A stretch of DNA of 64,000 nt, from assembly GCA_034231615.1 (NCBI GenBank), contig CM067306.1:49454281-49518280 (forward strand). Direction: 5' to 3'. A program made the translations under genes and the position numbers. This document shows, one piece after another, positions 44,355-58,180 of this stretch (positions are counted from its first letter, which is position 1; each line of letters opens with the position of its first letter). The DNA comes from Meghimatium bilineatum. Its lineage: Eukaryota > Mollusca > Gastropoda > Stylommatophora > Philomycidae. The notes under the pieces are model-generated. The model did not search any database. It was not told where the DNA came from and saw only the letters and a list, made by a program, of their open reading frames with translations.

Positions 44355-44490
44355 TCCTAACTCCTGCTGGAACTCTTTTGTAGCAGGACAATGGTCCTAC
44401 TGGGTTTACAGCATAATATAATTGAGAGAACAGAGATGCGTTTTCACCCTAATTTTAAGAATGGCCTGACACATCTGGCTTTGGCTGTAA
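44355..44490 (-). mobile_element. Family A, - copy, diverged
   Basis: ctaactcctgctggaactct to aatggcctgacacatc. Confidence 0.7.
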
Positions 44491-44891
44491 ACGCGAATAT
44501 AATCATTTATACTTCTAGAGAACACTCAATTTTTCGTCCATGCTGCAACCAAATTTCTCATCTTTATTTATAGCTGTTGGATTTTACGTCGTTTTATATC
44601 TTTTTTGCAAATTGTTCAATTAGTTCATTATTTAGTGCTTGTTCTTTGAGAACTGTAAAAATCTAATGTAAAATATTTTAATTAATAATGATTCAAACAT
44701 ATCCCGTATAGGTCATTACTTTCAACTATTGTTGAACTTTTAGGTAAAGTTCATTAAAGCTAATACTTCAAATTGTATAGCCAGAACATGTACGGACAGT
44801 TTTTGGAACCACACAAGCAAGTTCAAGATAGTAGCTTGTGAGCTGGTTGTTGTCCTCAGAATAGTCCTGCATACAGATCCCCTAAACACTG

Positions 44892-45043
44892 ATGAAGATG
44901 GGTGTGTTGGGCCATTAGCGAAAATATAACAGTGACACAACACATATCCATTTTCTGGTCTATATCTTGCTGTAAATCTTGTAGCACCATTGTCCTGCTA
45001 CAAGAGAGATCCAGTGGGAGTTTGAGAATGAACGATGAAGAAG
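44892..45043 (+). mobile_element. Family A, + copy with about 14-bp imperfect duplication
   Basis: tcccctaaacactg (44878-44891) and tcccccaaacagtg (45044-45057), two mismatches. Confidence 0.85.
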
Positions 45044-45164
45044 GTCCCCCAAACAGTGTCACTTAACTTGGTTGATGCGATTGGCGATTTGTCACTTTGC
45101 GTATACTTTTTATGTCACCAGCCAATGATAAAAAAGGGGGAAAGCCAAAAATAAGTCACGCTGT

Positions 45165-45295
45165 TTAGGATCAATGAGCAGGACTATTCCAGTGAAGGAT
45201 TTGGCTAGCCCACACAATCGATTCAGGCATGATTCGGCTAGCCCACACAATCGATTCAGGCATGATTTGGCTAGCCCACATAACCGCAGATCTGA
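45165..45295 (+). repeat. 33-bp minisatellite, 3 units
   Basis: ggctagcccacacaatcgat plus tcaggcatgattt. Confidence 0.93.
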
Positions 45296-45754
45296 TTCAG
45301 AAATGAGTTGGTAAACAAAGAAAATGTATGAACTAGAAGTTATAACTTTCTGTTTACAGTCCAGGGTTGCCATATTGACTATTTCATTAACAAATGTGGC
45401 CATTTTTCAGTGTCTCTGACTATGAAATTTAAGTTTGTGCCATTTTTGCCAATTTGAACATGTATAATTTGTTCACAAATCTTCCATTTCAAATTTATGA
45501 ACATTCTGTTAACATCAACAAGTAATGTTTATTTTGTAACTGCTGTCCAAGTACAACCAAGAAACATTGCAACTTAATCTCCTATATGTAGTTATTAGAA
45601 TGAGAGCTTTTAATTGAAATTCAGTGGCAACCCTGTGCGGTCTGATAGCATTTGTTATAGAGAAGTTATTGTAGATGTATACCATCTGATAATGTAAATT
45701 GTTTTAAAAAACACACATTGAGAGATTGTGTATTCAACAGTTATACTGCATGAA

Positions 45755-45915
45755 GTTTATTCTGCATTCATTCTCAAAATCATGCAAATTAGCATGATGT
45801 AGTACGGAGAACGGAGTGTGTTGTGTCATAGTTACGGCTTTGTTTCAGTATCTGCGCCCTGACACATCCGACTTTATCATAGCTTGTGGGTTCATTTGAC
45901 CCTATATTACGAGAT
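45755..45915 (-). mobile_element. Family B, - copy, truncated
   Basis: tctgcattcattctcaaaat to tttgaccctatatta. Confidence 0.7.
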
Positions 45916-46079
45916 TGAGAGGGCGTGGTAGAGTAGGCTCTATGAAGCAAAGCTTGAGAAGTTCTCCAATGTAGATTTTATTATTGTGGTTTTCCATTTA
46001 ATTCCAGGAATTGTCCAGAATTTTCTTTGAAATCTTACTGGGCTATTTAACTCATGTTGCTTTAAAGTGTTGTTATACA

Positions 46080-46175
46080 CGTTCTTCTCAAACTCCTGTT
46101 GTTTAGTAGGATGTAATCCAGTGAACGGAATGTGTTATGTCGTGGTTTACAGCTTGACTGCAATATCTGCGCATC
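46080..46175 (-). mobile_element. Family B fragment, - strand
   Basis: gttcttctcaaactcctgtt to gactgcaatatctgcgc. Confidence 0.65.
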
Positions 46176-46201
46176 TTCTCAAAGCATTTCACAATGCTGA
46201 G

Positions 46202-46362
46202 ATTCTTCTTCTTCGGCTTTCATTCTCATACTCCCGCTGGATCTGTCTTGTAGCAGTACAATGATCCTACTAGATTTCCAGCAGGATGTGGTCCAGAGAA
46301 TTAAAATGTGTTGTGTTGTTATTTTATTTGCGCCAAAGACCAGACACATCCATCTTTGGCTG
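46202..46362 (-). mobile_element. Family A, full-length 161-bp - copy with 11-bp duplication
   Basis: acaatgctgag at 46191-46201 and 46363-46373, perfect. Confidence 0.94.
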
Positions 46363-46499
46363 ACAATGCTGAGCTGGTCATGGTTAGCTTTGAGGTTATT
46401 GATCAGTGTGTAGTACAGGAACCAGTTCTCTCATACAGCTGGCCTACTAGAGATATGGTCACAGGCATCCCCCATTCAATGGAAGTAGTAAAAACACTG

Positions 46500-46660
46500 A
46501 AAATGAAACGGCGACACATGTTTCGGTTATCTGCACTGAAAATGAAATGGTGACACAACATGTTTCCGTTCTCTGCACTGAAAATCTAGTAGGACCATTA
46601 TCCTGCTATAAGAGAAATCTAGTGGGTGATTGAAATCGAGAGTTTGAGTCTTCTGGATAT
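46500..46660 (+). mobile_element. Family A, + copy, rearranged
   Basis: A cactgaaaatgaaacggcga segment is doubled inside the copy. Confidence 0.7.
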
Positions 46661-46789
46661 GAAATAAAGCTGCGTAAAAAACCACAAGAGAACACAGAGA
46701 CTATTGCTTATTATTTCTGGGGGAGGAAACAAACAGGACTTCTACAATGTAGTTACACTTACACTACTTTTTTTACATCTCTGTTCCAG

Positions 46790-46856
46790 TTTGTTACGAT
46801 ATCAGGGCATGAAGATACAGTTTGACCGGTCGCTCCACAGAGCATTAATTTATTGA
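46790..46856 (+). other. Candidate alternative terminal exon, in phase with E75 exon w11
   Basis: A good pyrimidine tract and acceptor (ctctgttccag, ending 46789) are followed by a non-repeat stretch. Joined in phase 2 after exon w11 it reads SLLRYQGMKIQFDRSLHRAL and two more residues, then TGA (46854-46856). An ATTAAA lies at 46927-46932. It could be an alternative 3' exon of E75, the last exon of another gene, or chance. Confidence 0.25.
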
Positions 46857-47004
46857 GGTGATGTACATTGATCATTTGACAACATTATTTAAGATTTCAT
46901 TCAGAATATTTGACCGTCGTGAATACATTAAAGATGTGAGATAATAATGCAGAGTTGTTTTTATCAAATTGTTTGTTTGTGATTTTGTAACAATTAGAAA
47001 AAAT

Positions 47005-47222
47005 TTTGGTTTTGTAGAGGTTAGAAAGCTGGTTGTGTCTGATTTGTGTAGAGGTTAGAAAGCTGGTGGTGTCTGATTTGTGTAGAGGTTAGAAAGCTGG
47101 TTGTGTCTGATTTGTGTAGAGGTTAGAAAGCTGGTTGTGTCTGATTTGTGTAGAGGTTAGAAAGCTGGTTGTGTCTGATTTGTGTAGAGGTTAGAAAGCT
47201 GGTGGTGTCTGATTTGTGTAGC
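47005..47222 (+). repeat. 34-bp minisatellite, 6 units
   Basis: gtagaggttagaaagctggt plus tgtgtctgatttgt. Confidence 0.96.
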
Positions 47223-47310
47223 AGATGTTAAAATATTGGCTGTTGTTTGTAACAGATGTTTACAAAAATTACTGTTGTCTACATTTTGTAGCAGATTTAT
47301 ATGGAATTAA

Positions 47311-47462
47311 CCGCCGAAGATGGATGTGTCGGGCCATTGGCGCAAATAAAACGGCGACACAACGCATTTCCATTCTCTGGACTGCATCCTGCTGGAGATC
47401 TAGTAGTACTGTTACAGGAGAGATCCAGCAGGAGTTTGAGAATGAACGCTGAAGAAGAAAGA
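47311..47462 (+). mobile_element. Family A, + copy with 12-bp duplication
   Basis: atatggaattaa (47299-47310) and atatgtaattaa (47463-47474), one mismatch. Confidence 0.92.
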
Positions 47463-47699
47463 ATATGTAATTAAGTTATAAGGATAATTTGAGAGGAGGT
47501 GGACACCATTAATTGGACCTTTCACTCACTAAAATGCTGCAATTATTTTCATGACTCACAAGTATGTTCTTCAAACATGTCTCAAACACTCGATCAGTCC
47601 CAACTCTGGTCGCATGAAGCCTCACAAAAATCACTTGACACACAAAACATGATGTTCAACAGTTAAGTAAACTACTTAATGAATTGTCTTACCAGTATA

Positions 47700-48120
47700 G
47701 GGTAACCATGCAGTGCACCCTCTTACTGTGGAATACCAGGAAATGAAAAAGCAGACCAACCAGATATACCAATCGCCTACCATCAGAAAAAACACGATAA
47801 AGTCAATGAGAAAGCCACAAACACCAACACAAGATGACTATCACATTATGAACAGATCAGAACAAGTTGTAATTCTACGCCACAGGACACGACCGACTCC
47901 GCAGTCACACGTATACAAAGTTCAAGATTGGCAACACGGCCATGTGGACAGGCAGCACAGAGTGCCAAACATATACTTCAAGAGTATTCTGAGCATGAAA
48001 CGCTGAGGCAGACATATTGGCCAGAGGAAACAACACTGGAATCAAAACTCTATGGGACACTGTATGAACTACAATTGACAGTGAGTTTTATTAAAGAGAC
48101 AGAATTACAGATATAGACAT
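47700..48120 (+). pseudogene. LINE RNase H and C-terminal relic
   Basis: Frames read CGIPGNEKADQ (RNase H), then MCTCQAAQSAKHILQ-like CCHC-type remnant and LRQTYWPEETTLESKLYGT; frameshifts throughout. Confidence 0.7.
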
Positions 48121-48344
48121 GTTTCAAGTGAACGAAAGAAGAAGAAGAAACGGTTACGTCCCAACTCTGCTCGCATGAAGACTCTCTAGAAAGCAAACTT
48201 GAGACACAAAACATGATGTTCAATGATCAATTTTTATCCATGAGATAAACATTGACGCCTGAAGCAAGAAACCATGGAATACACTAGATCATTTAGTCAG
48301 ATTAATATATACTATCCGGCTTAGTATAGATTACCTTTCATACT

Positions 48345-48621
48345 TCTTCATCTACGTTCGTTTTCAAACTCCTGCATATTCGCAGGATATAGTCCGGAGA
48401 ACGGAATGCGTTGTGTCATGGTTTACAGCATTGCTGCGATATCTGCGCCTTTCGGCCTGACACATCCGATTTCAGCATGTCTTTGGGTCACTTTCCCTAT
48501 ATGGGATGGGACAGTCAACTCCATCCCATAACCTCCTTATTCGCCTCGTACGACATGCATGGAAGATAAACAGTGTTGCTATTATTTGCTCCTTTTTCGG
48601 GCCCCGACAACACACGGGCGA
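48345..48621 (-). mobile_element. Family B, full-length - copy
   Basis: acttcttcatctacgttcgt to gacaacacacgggcg, about 277 bp; abuts a LINE relic. Confidence 0.85.
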
Positions 48622-48850
48622 GAGATGGTATAATATCATTGAACGTATTGAGAGACAGCAAGTAAAATGGTTTGGTCACCTTATGAGAATGACCCAAACC
48701 AAATACCAATAAAAGCATGTAACAAAAGAATATCTGGACATAGAGTCAAAGATAGACCAAGAAAATGGTGGTTAGAAAACATCAAGATAACTTTGAACAA
48801 ACATGGACTTAATACAAAAAAGGCGACACATCTGGCCTTGGAGTGATAAC
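48622..48850 (+). pseudogene. LINE C-terminal relic
   Basis: Reads IERIERQQVKWFGHLMRM; same family as 13621-14040. Confidence 0.7.
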
Positions 48851-48897
48851 TGAAGCTCCCACCTCTACGTTTAATGACAAGTGTGGATACTATCAAC

Positions 48898-49036
48898 CAT
48901 CATTCACCTGGGGATAGACAATTGGTTGGGACAGCCAACCCAACCCCAAAACCCCCCTTTGTCGCCTATTACTATGTGGTTGGTAACACCGCTGCTATTC
49001 ATTGTTCCACTCCCAGGCTCTGGCACCACATGGGCG
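48898..49036 (-). mobile_element. Family B 5' fragment, - strand
   Basis: attggttgggacagccaacc to ctctggcaccacatgggcg. Confidence 0.7.
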
Positions 49037-49349
49037 TAGGAGGTACTTGTGGGATATCGTCTCGTCTGTAAATTAACATATCTACACAGCAAGTCCGTTT
49101 TCTTGATAAATGCTGCTGTATTTGAAAGCTCCTCAGGGCTCCTATTAAACTTTATGTGGATAGCGCCTCTGTGTGCCAGTGCTCTGCTGGCAACTGGTTT
49201 AGAGTAATGAAGTCTTGTAGAATATGTTCCAAAGTCTGTGCTGCCTACGCACAGAGGTGATAGAGACAGTCATAGTCTATTTAAGTGGCTGCTTAGTCTG
49301 TTCTGTCCTATCATATCTCGAAAGATTATAACTTGTTCAGCTCTATTGA

Positions 49350-49515
49350 TTTTAAGGACATGGGTTTTCCACAGACTTAATCAACGCAAGGATCAGGGGG
49401 GTCTGTTAAGGACATGGATTTTCCACAGACTTAATCGCAACATGGATCGGGGGGGGGGGGTCTGTTAAGGACATGGATTTTCCACAGACTTAATCACAGG
49501 GGGGTCTGTTAACCA
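49350..49515 (+). repeat. 55-60 bp repeat with G runs, 3 units
   Basis: aaggacatggattttccaca plus gacttaatc and a variable poly-G run. Confidence 0.9.
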
Positions 49516-49659
49516 ACTCCACGCCGTTTACGACATGTATGGACTTATTGTTATTCTTTTTTTTGTACCAGAGCTCAAGCTCTGGATAAGGTCGAGGAAT
49601 GGAGTCATCGTTACTGAGCAATTTCGGTAGACGACACTAGTCCTTTGGTTTCTGGTCAA

Positions 49660-50035
49660 CCACTGATTAGGCAGCTGAACACTATGTTTCTGGTCAACGA
49701 GTGACTAGGCATCTGAGCACTTATGTTTCTGGTCAACCACTGACTAGGCAGATGAACACTTATGTTTCTGGTCAACCACTGACTAGGCAGCTGAACACTG
49801 TTTCTGGTCAACGAGTGACTAGGCAGTTGAGCACTTATGTTTCTGGTCAACGAGTGACTAGGCAGCTGAGCACTTATGTTTCTGGTCAACCACTGACTAG
49901 GCAGCTGAGCACTTATGTTTCTGGTCAACCACTGACTAGGCAGCTGAACACTTATGTTTCTGGTCAACCACTGACTAGGTAGCTGAGCACTTATGTCTCT
50001 GGTCAACCACTAACTAGGCAGCTGAGCACTTATGG
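49660..50035 (+). repeat. 39-bp minisatellite, about 10 units
   Basis: gtttctggtcaaccactgac plus taggcagctgaacacttat; a second variant has caacgagtgac. Confidence 0.96.
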
Positions 50036-50039
50036 GAAA

Positions 50040-50580
50040 CCGTGAGCTATGATGCTGGCTCATAGCTCAGATTGCCTTTAACAATACTATTCTTTACTTC
50101 AACATCTGCCACAGTAGCACACGGGCTATCAAGAAGAGTTACAAACGTTGAAAATGGATGAGGGTTGACACCACATTCCATTTTTGGGCCCTATAGAAGG
50201 ACAACAGAATGAAAAAAATGAGTAATGGAAGGCATGGTTGCTTATCAATAGAATAAAGTGTCGCCCATAACAATCGTGAAATAGGACATATCATTGGATA
50301 TTTAATCATGTCCTTGGCTGTAGCAAATCGATTTGTCCAGAATCACGTGAATTCAAAACATCCGCTAAAAAAGTTCACATTGAACTTACTTAAGAAAGCA
50401 CATTCCATATGGAAAGCACTGAAACGTTGGGTTATTTGCGTATATGCAATCACATAATATAGCAGTCTCCAGGGCACCCTTCTACCTGACGCAACAAGAC
50501 ACAAAGTAATTAATAGCGGATTGGCCGATAGGCACACAAGATAAGATGGAAGGATAGGTATAGATAGGCATACATACATT
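50040..50580 (+). other. Intergenic sequence, nothing recognised
   Basis: Unique-looking DNA between two arrays; GATA-like words begin near 50550. Confidence 0.5.
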
Positions 50581-52698
<2,118 letters not shown>

Positions 52699-52699
52699 A

Positions 52700-53464
52700 T
52701 AGTTTACTGATATGCCACTAGGCACCGATGAAATCTTCCCCATTGGTGATATTTCTTGATAAATATTTTGAGAATCGTTACCTTTTTTAAGGCAAATAAA
52801 AGTACTTCTTGCTGATGACGTAACTAAAGGGAAATAACTAGGTTACGGGGTCTTATTGCCTTTCTTGTTACTTTTTGTTTATCTGGGACAAGGGTGCGCT
52901 GTTTTCTCGTTAGTAACAAACACGTATGATGGCGTAATTGTAGTAATAATGCAAATTGTATGTTCGAAAGTATTTGTAGTAATGACAACTGTATCTTCCT
53001 TGTGTGAAATGTCGATTTGCGTAGGTGATCGCGACACCCACACAGCATCCTGTGCTGTTAACTAATTCTGTAAATGTTTTTGACTTGTGATATTATAAAA
53101 TTATTTGTCTTAAACCTCATCCTGTTTTGCTTGTCAGCTTCGAAAGAGGTGTCAGGAAGAGGTGCCATACGGCGTTTGGTATAATGTACACTCATGGTCT
53201 TGTTTGGCAGCGCAACTATTGCATTAATCCAGGGTGATAAACCAATTGCGCATGCGTCGATGGTGGCTCATTGCATGTTTGTAAATGACGTAAGCATATT
53301 ACACATAACAATACAAATAAAAAGAGCCTTGTCTAGGTCATATAACATGTAAGGAATCCAAGCAACATTACATTATTCAAGGAAATATAATTTCTCTCCC
53401 AAAACCTTACTATCAGTTATTGCACTGATTATATTTTTACTTTCATATTATTGTATTTAAAGAG
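52700..53464 (+). other. Intergenic sequence, nothing recognised
   Basis: Unique-looking, less AT-rich than its surroundings; no conserved open frame. Confidence 0.5.
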
Positions 53465-53560
53465 GTGTGGCGCATGGTTGGGGGTTAGTGCGTTGGTCTC
53501 ACACTAGTGAGGTGGAGAGCTCGATCCCCGGTAAGGACTGGGGTTTTTTTTCTGTCAGAG
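53465..53560 (+). mobile_element. tRNA-like SINE head
   Basis: tggcgcatggttgggggtta (A-box side) and gagctcgatccccggtaag (B box) at tRNA spacing; no clean cloverleaf ends. Downstream body may extend to about 53700. Confidence 0.55.
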
Positions 53561-53829
53561 GGTAAATTCTTTTTAAAACTCACCCTGTACACGACGTGGC
53601 GACAGCTAGAGCATACGGCCTTTATCACACAGCTTCAAAATCCCTACATAGCTACAAAAGATGTGGATATATCAATATCAATCAATAAACCTATAACCCT
53701 TCAGGGTCGTAGGGGTACCATATTGGATGCTTCAGCACACAGTCCTCCAGCGAATTCTATCCTCAGCGATGCGGATGAGTGTGGAAATATCTTGCCCTGT
53801 CCATTCCTTGATGTTGTCTGTATAGGTAA

Positions 53830-54336
53830 AACTGTATAGGTCGCTGGTGCTTTCTGTTGTGTTGTATGGTTGTGAGAGTTGGACACTCACTGCGGACATG
53901 GAGAGAAGATTACAGGCTTTCGAGTATAAATGCTACAGAAGAATTCTACGAATTTCCTATAGGGAACATAAGACCAATGTGTACGTAAGAAATAAAGTAG
54001 AGATGTGTGCAGGTGTTTAGGAGCCATTGCTTTCAATAGTGGATATATAAAAGAATAGGGAGACCATCATGGAAAGAGAAGAAACAAACAAGAGGTACAA
54101 ACAACACTTAATGTGAAGAAAAAAGAAGATAAAGATCAAGCAAATATATATTTTGGACATAAAAGACATAACTTGCTGAAAACCTTACTTGAGGGTTTAG
54201 TCATGGGGGGCAAAGATACAAGTGGGAGAGTAACATCACAAGATTGGCAGGTTACATTCACCACCAAGACAAGTGACAGGGGATGTTGGAGGTCTTGTTG
54301 CAACCAACCTTCTTTGCGAAGACGACACTTGATGAT
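53830..54336 (+). pseudogene. LINE C-terminal relic
   Basis: Reads VVLYGCESWTLTADMERRLQ and FEYKCYRRILRISYREHKTN, then broken frames ending ttctttgcgaagacgacact plus tgatgat tail. Confidence 0.85.
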
Positions 54337-54613
54337 TTTTTCTTCTGCGTTCGTTCTCAAATTCCTGCAGATTAGCAGGATGTAGTCCGGAGAACGGAAT
54401 GCGTTATTTCATGATTCACATAATTGCTGCGATATCTTCGCCATTTGTCCCGACACATCCGACTTCAGCATGGCTTTGGGTCACTGACCCTATATGGGAT
54501 GGGACAGCCAACCCCATCCCATAACCTCCTTGGTCGCCTCTTACGACATGCATAGAAGGTAAACACTGTTGCTATTCTTTGCTCCCCTTTCGGGCCCCGG
54601 TAACACACGGGCG
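54336..54613 (-). mobile_element. Family B, full-length - copy inside a LINE tail
   Basis: tttcttctgcgttcgttctc to gtaacacacgggcg; inserted at the (GAT)n end of the LINE. Confidence 0.88.
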
Positions 54614-54845
54614 ACTTGAAGATATAAAGATCACATAATGCATAGATAATTAAGTGATAGCTCTGAGTTTATATGTAACTAAGGACGCGATGTATTTTGA
54701 AACAATGGCGCTCTATCAAAAATGTAAAGGTGTATTGATAACATTCAGAGTGTCATTTATCCACTAGATTCACGTCTATATAATGTGTTCCCGATTTAAT
54801 AGCTAACTCACTTCGTAATGCTATCAACGAAATAAGTGCAATATT

Positions 54846-55293
54846 CGCCCGTGTGTTGCCGGGCCCTAAAGGGGAGCAAAGAATAGCAACACTGTTTACC
54901 TTCCACGCAGGGCCGGTCTTAGGCCATTGCAACCTATGCGGCCGCATTGGGCCCCGCACTTCATAGGCCCATAAATTAATATTATAATTTTATTATCCTC
55001 TTCCCTACCCAGACTGGGCCCCGCGCAATCCGTTTCGCATTGGGCCCCTCAATTGTTAGGGCCGGCACTGCTTCCACGCATGTCGTAAAAGGCGACTAAG
55101 GAGGTTATGGGATGGAGTTGGCTGTCCCATCCCATAATGGGTCAGTGAACCAAAGCCATGCTGAAGTTGGATGTGTCAGGCTGAAAGGCGCAGATATCGC
55201 AGCAATGCTGTAAACCATGACACGATGCATTCCGTTCTCCGGACTACATCCTGCTAATCTGCAGGAGTTTGAGAACGAACGCAGAAGAAGAAG
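54846..55293 (+). mobile_element. Family B, + copy with 12-bp duplication and nested hAT element
   Basis: aagtgcaatatt at 54834-54845 and 55294-55305, perfect. Removing the 163-bp insert and its 8-bp duplication leaves 277 bp. Confidence 0.95.
54908..55070. mobile_element. Non-autonomous hAT-like element, 163 bp, perfect 8-bp duplication
   Basis: cttccacg at 54900-54907 and 55071-55078. Ends are cagggccggtct and, reversed, cagtgccggcccta, giving short CAGxGCCGG inverted termini. Interior is rich in gggcccc words and has no frame. Confidence 0.9.
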
Positions 55294-55324
55294 AAGTGCA
55301 ATATTAATATATCTGTAGTTGAGT

Positions 55325-55985
55325 CAAGAATGTATACGTCACTTTACAATTATGCCAATGTGATCACTTTACAATTGTGCAAAGGTGATCACTTTACAAT
55401 TGTGCCAATGTGATTACTTTACAATTATGCCAATGTGATCACTTTACAATTGTGCCAATGTGATTACTTTACAATTATGCAAATGTGGTCACTTTACAAT
55501 TGTGCCAATGTGATTACTTTACAATTATGCCAATGTGATCACTTTACAATTGTCCCAATGTGATAACTTTATAATTGTGCCAATGTGATCACTTTACAAT
55601 TGTGCCAATGTGATCACTTTACAATTGTGCCAATGTGATCACTTTACAATTGTGCCAATGTGATCACTTTACAATTGTGCCAATGTGATCACTTTACAAT
55701 TGTGCCAATGTGATCACTTTACAATTGTGCCAATGTGATCACTTTACAATTGTGCCAATGTGATCACTTTACAATTGTGCCAATGTTATCACTTTACAAC
55801 TGCGCGAATGTGATCACTTTATAATTGTGCCAATATGAGCGGTTTATAATTATGTTAATATAAGCGATTTTCAATTGTGTCAATATGAACGGTTCATAAT
55901 TATGTCAATGTGAGCGGTTTATAATTGTGTCAATATGAGTGGTTCATAATTGTGTCAATGGGAGCGGATTATAATTGTGTAAATA
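55325..55985 (+). repeat. 25-bp minisatellite, about 26 units
   Basis: gatcactttacaattgtgcc plus aatgt, nearly identical in the centre and degenerate at both ends, especially beyond 55800. Confidence 0.98.
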
Positions 55986-56501
55986 TGAGCACATTTTTGG
56001 AAGAACGTTAATACATTGGCGCATTTGAGCTAGAGTGTGGACAACTAATGTATTGGATATAAAAAAACAGCAATGTAGTTGAACTAGAGCGTGAGCAGCT
56101 GATGTAATTGGTGTACAAATCACCAAGACGGTACATGTCAGCCTGAAAAGGAATGGGTAGAGTAACAGAAATGGGACATGTACACAATATACAGTTAATG
56201 AGTATAATCCAGGGCCCTAGATAAGTTATCAGAGGATTTCAACTTAAAAAGGTAATTTAAGATAAAGACGTGATGTCGAAACGTGATGAAAGATTAATCA
56301 TGGAAGGAAAAGTTCTAGGCAAGAGAGAACAAGAAGCAGACCAAGACTCCGATGAAGACATGACATCTAAGACTTTCTGAACATGACTCTAGAAGAGGAT
56401 GTACAGCTTCCACAGAATCGAGAGGTTTACAGAGTGGCAGGAAAGACAACGTTCTGGGAAGGACACATCACAGAGATACATTGATTGAAACGTCACTTTA
56501 A

Positions 56502-56648
56502 AACTGTCGGGCCATTGGCGCAAATAAAACGGCGACACAACGCATTTCCATTCTCTGGACTACATCCTGCTGGAAATCTAGTAGGACCATGGTCCTGCTA
56601 CAAGGGAGATCCAGCGAGAGTTTGAGAATGAACGCTGAAGAAGAAGAA
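56502..56648 (+). mobile_element. Family A, + copy, 5' truncated, 10-bp duplication
   Basis: gtcactttaa at 56492-56501 and 56649-56658. Lacks the first bases of the family. Confidence 0.92.
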
Positions 56649-56671
56649 GTCACTTTAACGTCATTTGTTTT

Positions 56672-56870
56672 CTTCTTTTTCTGTGTTCGTTCTCAAACTC
56701 CTGCATATGTGCAGGATGCAGTCGGAAGAACGGAATGTTTTGTGCCATTGATTACAGCTTTGATGCGATATCTGCGCTTTTCGGCCTGACACGTACGGCT
56801 TCAGCTTGGCTTCTGGGGTACTCTAAACGGAATGGTTCAATTCCCCCCCCCCACCCCCTTAGAAAATCCG
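56672..56870 (-). mobile_element. Family B 3' part, - strand
   Basis: ttctgtgttcgttctcaaac to aacggaatggttcaattc; its 5' part may resume at 57048. Confidence 0.75.
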
Positions 56871-57047
56871 AACATGACTTTTAGTGCTAGGAACGTAGCC
56901 TTTTAAATGTGGGTTAAAAGCCAACCCTTCCACCGTAGAGATTTCTCCACACATTAAGTAGAATTAACACACGAAAACTAGAATTATCTTTTTTTAGATA
57001 ACACCCGCCATCCCTCTCCCATAAAGGGAAACGTATTTACAGCCCTG

Positions 57048-57175
57048 AACGAGACAGCCAACTCAACCCCGCAAAAACGCCTTAGTTATAGTCCGTCTCT
57101 TACGACATGAATGGAAGGTAAACAACGTTGCTACTCTATGCTCCCTCTACAGGCTTCATCACCCACATGGATCAA
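57048..57175 (-). mobile_element. Family B 5' part, - strand
   Basis: gagacagccaactcaacccc to cttcatcacccacatgg; probably split from 56672-56870 by about 175 bp of inserted DNA. Confidence 0.65.
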
Positions 57176-57317
57176 AGAAATCTTCTGTTTTCAATTCTGA
57201 ACTGTTGACGAAACCATGCTCAGGTATTTAGTTAATTAGTTTGCCTCTCTTTTGGCGTGTCCCTTTCAACCAGCGAACAACAAAGTCCATTTAGGTTATA
57301 TCAGGACACACTACCAT

Positions 57318-57599
57318 TCTTTTTCTTCTTTTTCTGCGTTCGTTCTCAAACACCTGCAGATTAGCAGGATGTAGTCCGGAGAACGGAATTCGTCGTGTCA
57401 TAGTTTACAGCATTGCTGCGATGTCTGCGCCTTTCGGCCTGACACATCCGACTTAAGCATGGCTTTGGGTCACTGACCCTATATGGGATTGAGCCAACTC
57501 CATCTCATAACCTCCTTAGTCGTCTTTTACGACATGCGTGGAAGATAAACAGTGTTGCTATTCTTTGTTCCCCTTTCGGGCCCCGGCAACTCACGGGCG
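57318..57599 (-). mobile_element. Family B, full-length - copy with 11-bp duplication
   Basis: cacactaccat at 57307-57317 and 57600-57610, perfect. Confidence 0.93.
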
Positions 57600-57610
57600 C
57601 ACACTACCAT

Positions 57611-58180
57611 AAAACATTACCACAAAATATTACCATAAAATAAAGGACACAAGGTAATAACAACCATGCTCAGGTTTACTGTAATCGAGTATATGAAGTA
57701 ACGTGGAAAATCAATAGTTAATACAGCTATAAATTTACTATACAGTTATAGTAAATAGAACTAGTTAACAGAACTAACATAACGGCCAATACGGTATTGT
57801 TCTTGTGTGAGAACAACGAACAAATGTTACGAAATGTTAAATGTATAATTATCTAACAAACTGCTTCCAATATAAAAAAAATAAACAATAATTTATCGTT
57901 CTGGCTGTACCCTTACACCAAATGGCGTTTATATTGGTATTTAGGTCAGTAGGTCAAATAAATAACTGAGCAACCCCAGCGTGTCAGGCTGACCTCTTCT
58001 TGGCCTAGCCTAGCTGCTTCAGACTCGCCTATTTTACTATTTAAGGCTTGTTAAGAACAGACGCCTTACTTTGCCTTATGTAACTTCCTTTCCGTACTAA
58101 AATAATTTTTGTTCATAGGGGAAAAAATCTTTATTGAATAGAATCGCTTATAAAATAATAAATAAAAATAGATACATTAT
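57611..58180 (+). other. Intergenic sequence, nothing recognised
   Basis: AT-rich, no element or coding signature seen; a short family B-like piece may follow at 58183-58250. Confidence 0.5.

Noticed and set aside
49656..50006. Repeat-coded frames on both strands
   Set aside because: 39-bp minisatellite; no start context, no relatives.
52824..53065. Small open frames on both strands near 52.9 kb
   Set aside because: No family resemblance, no splice or initiation support, and they overlap each other.
53465..53545. Working tRNA gene
   Set aside because: A and B boxes are recognisable but acceptor and anticodon stems do not pair convincingly by eye; a SINE head is more likely.
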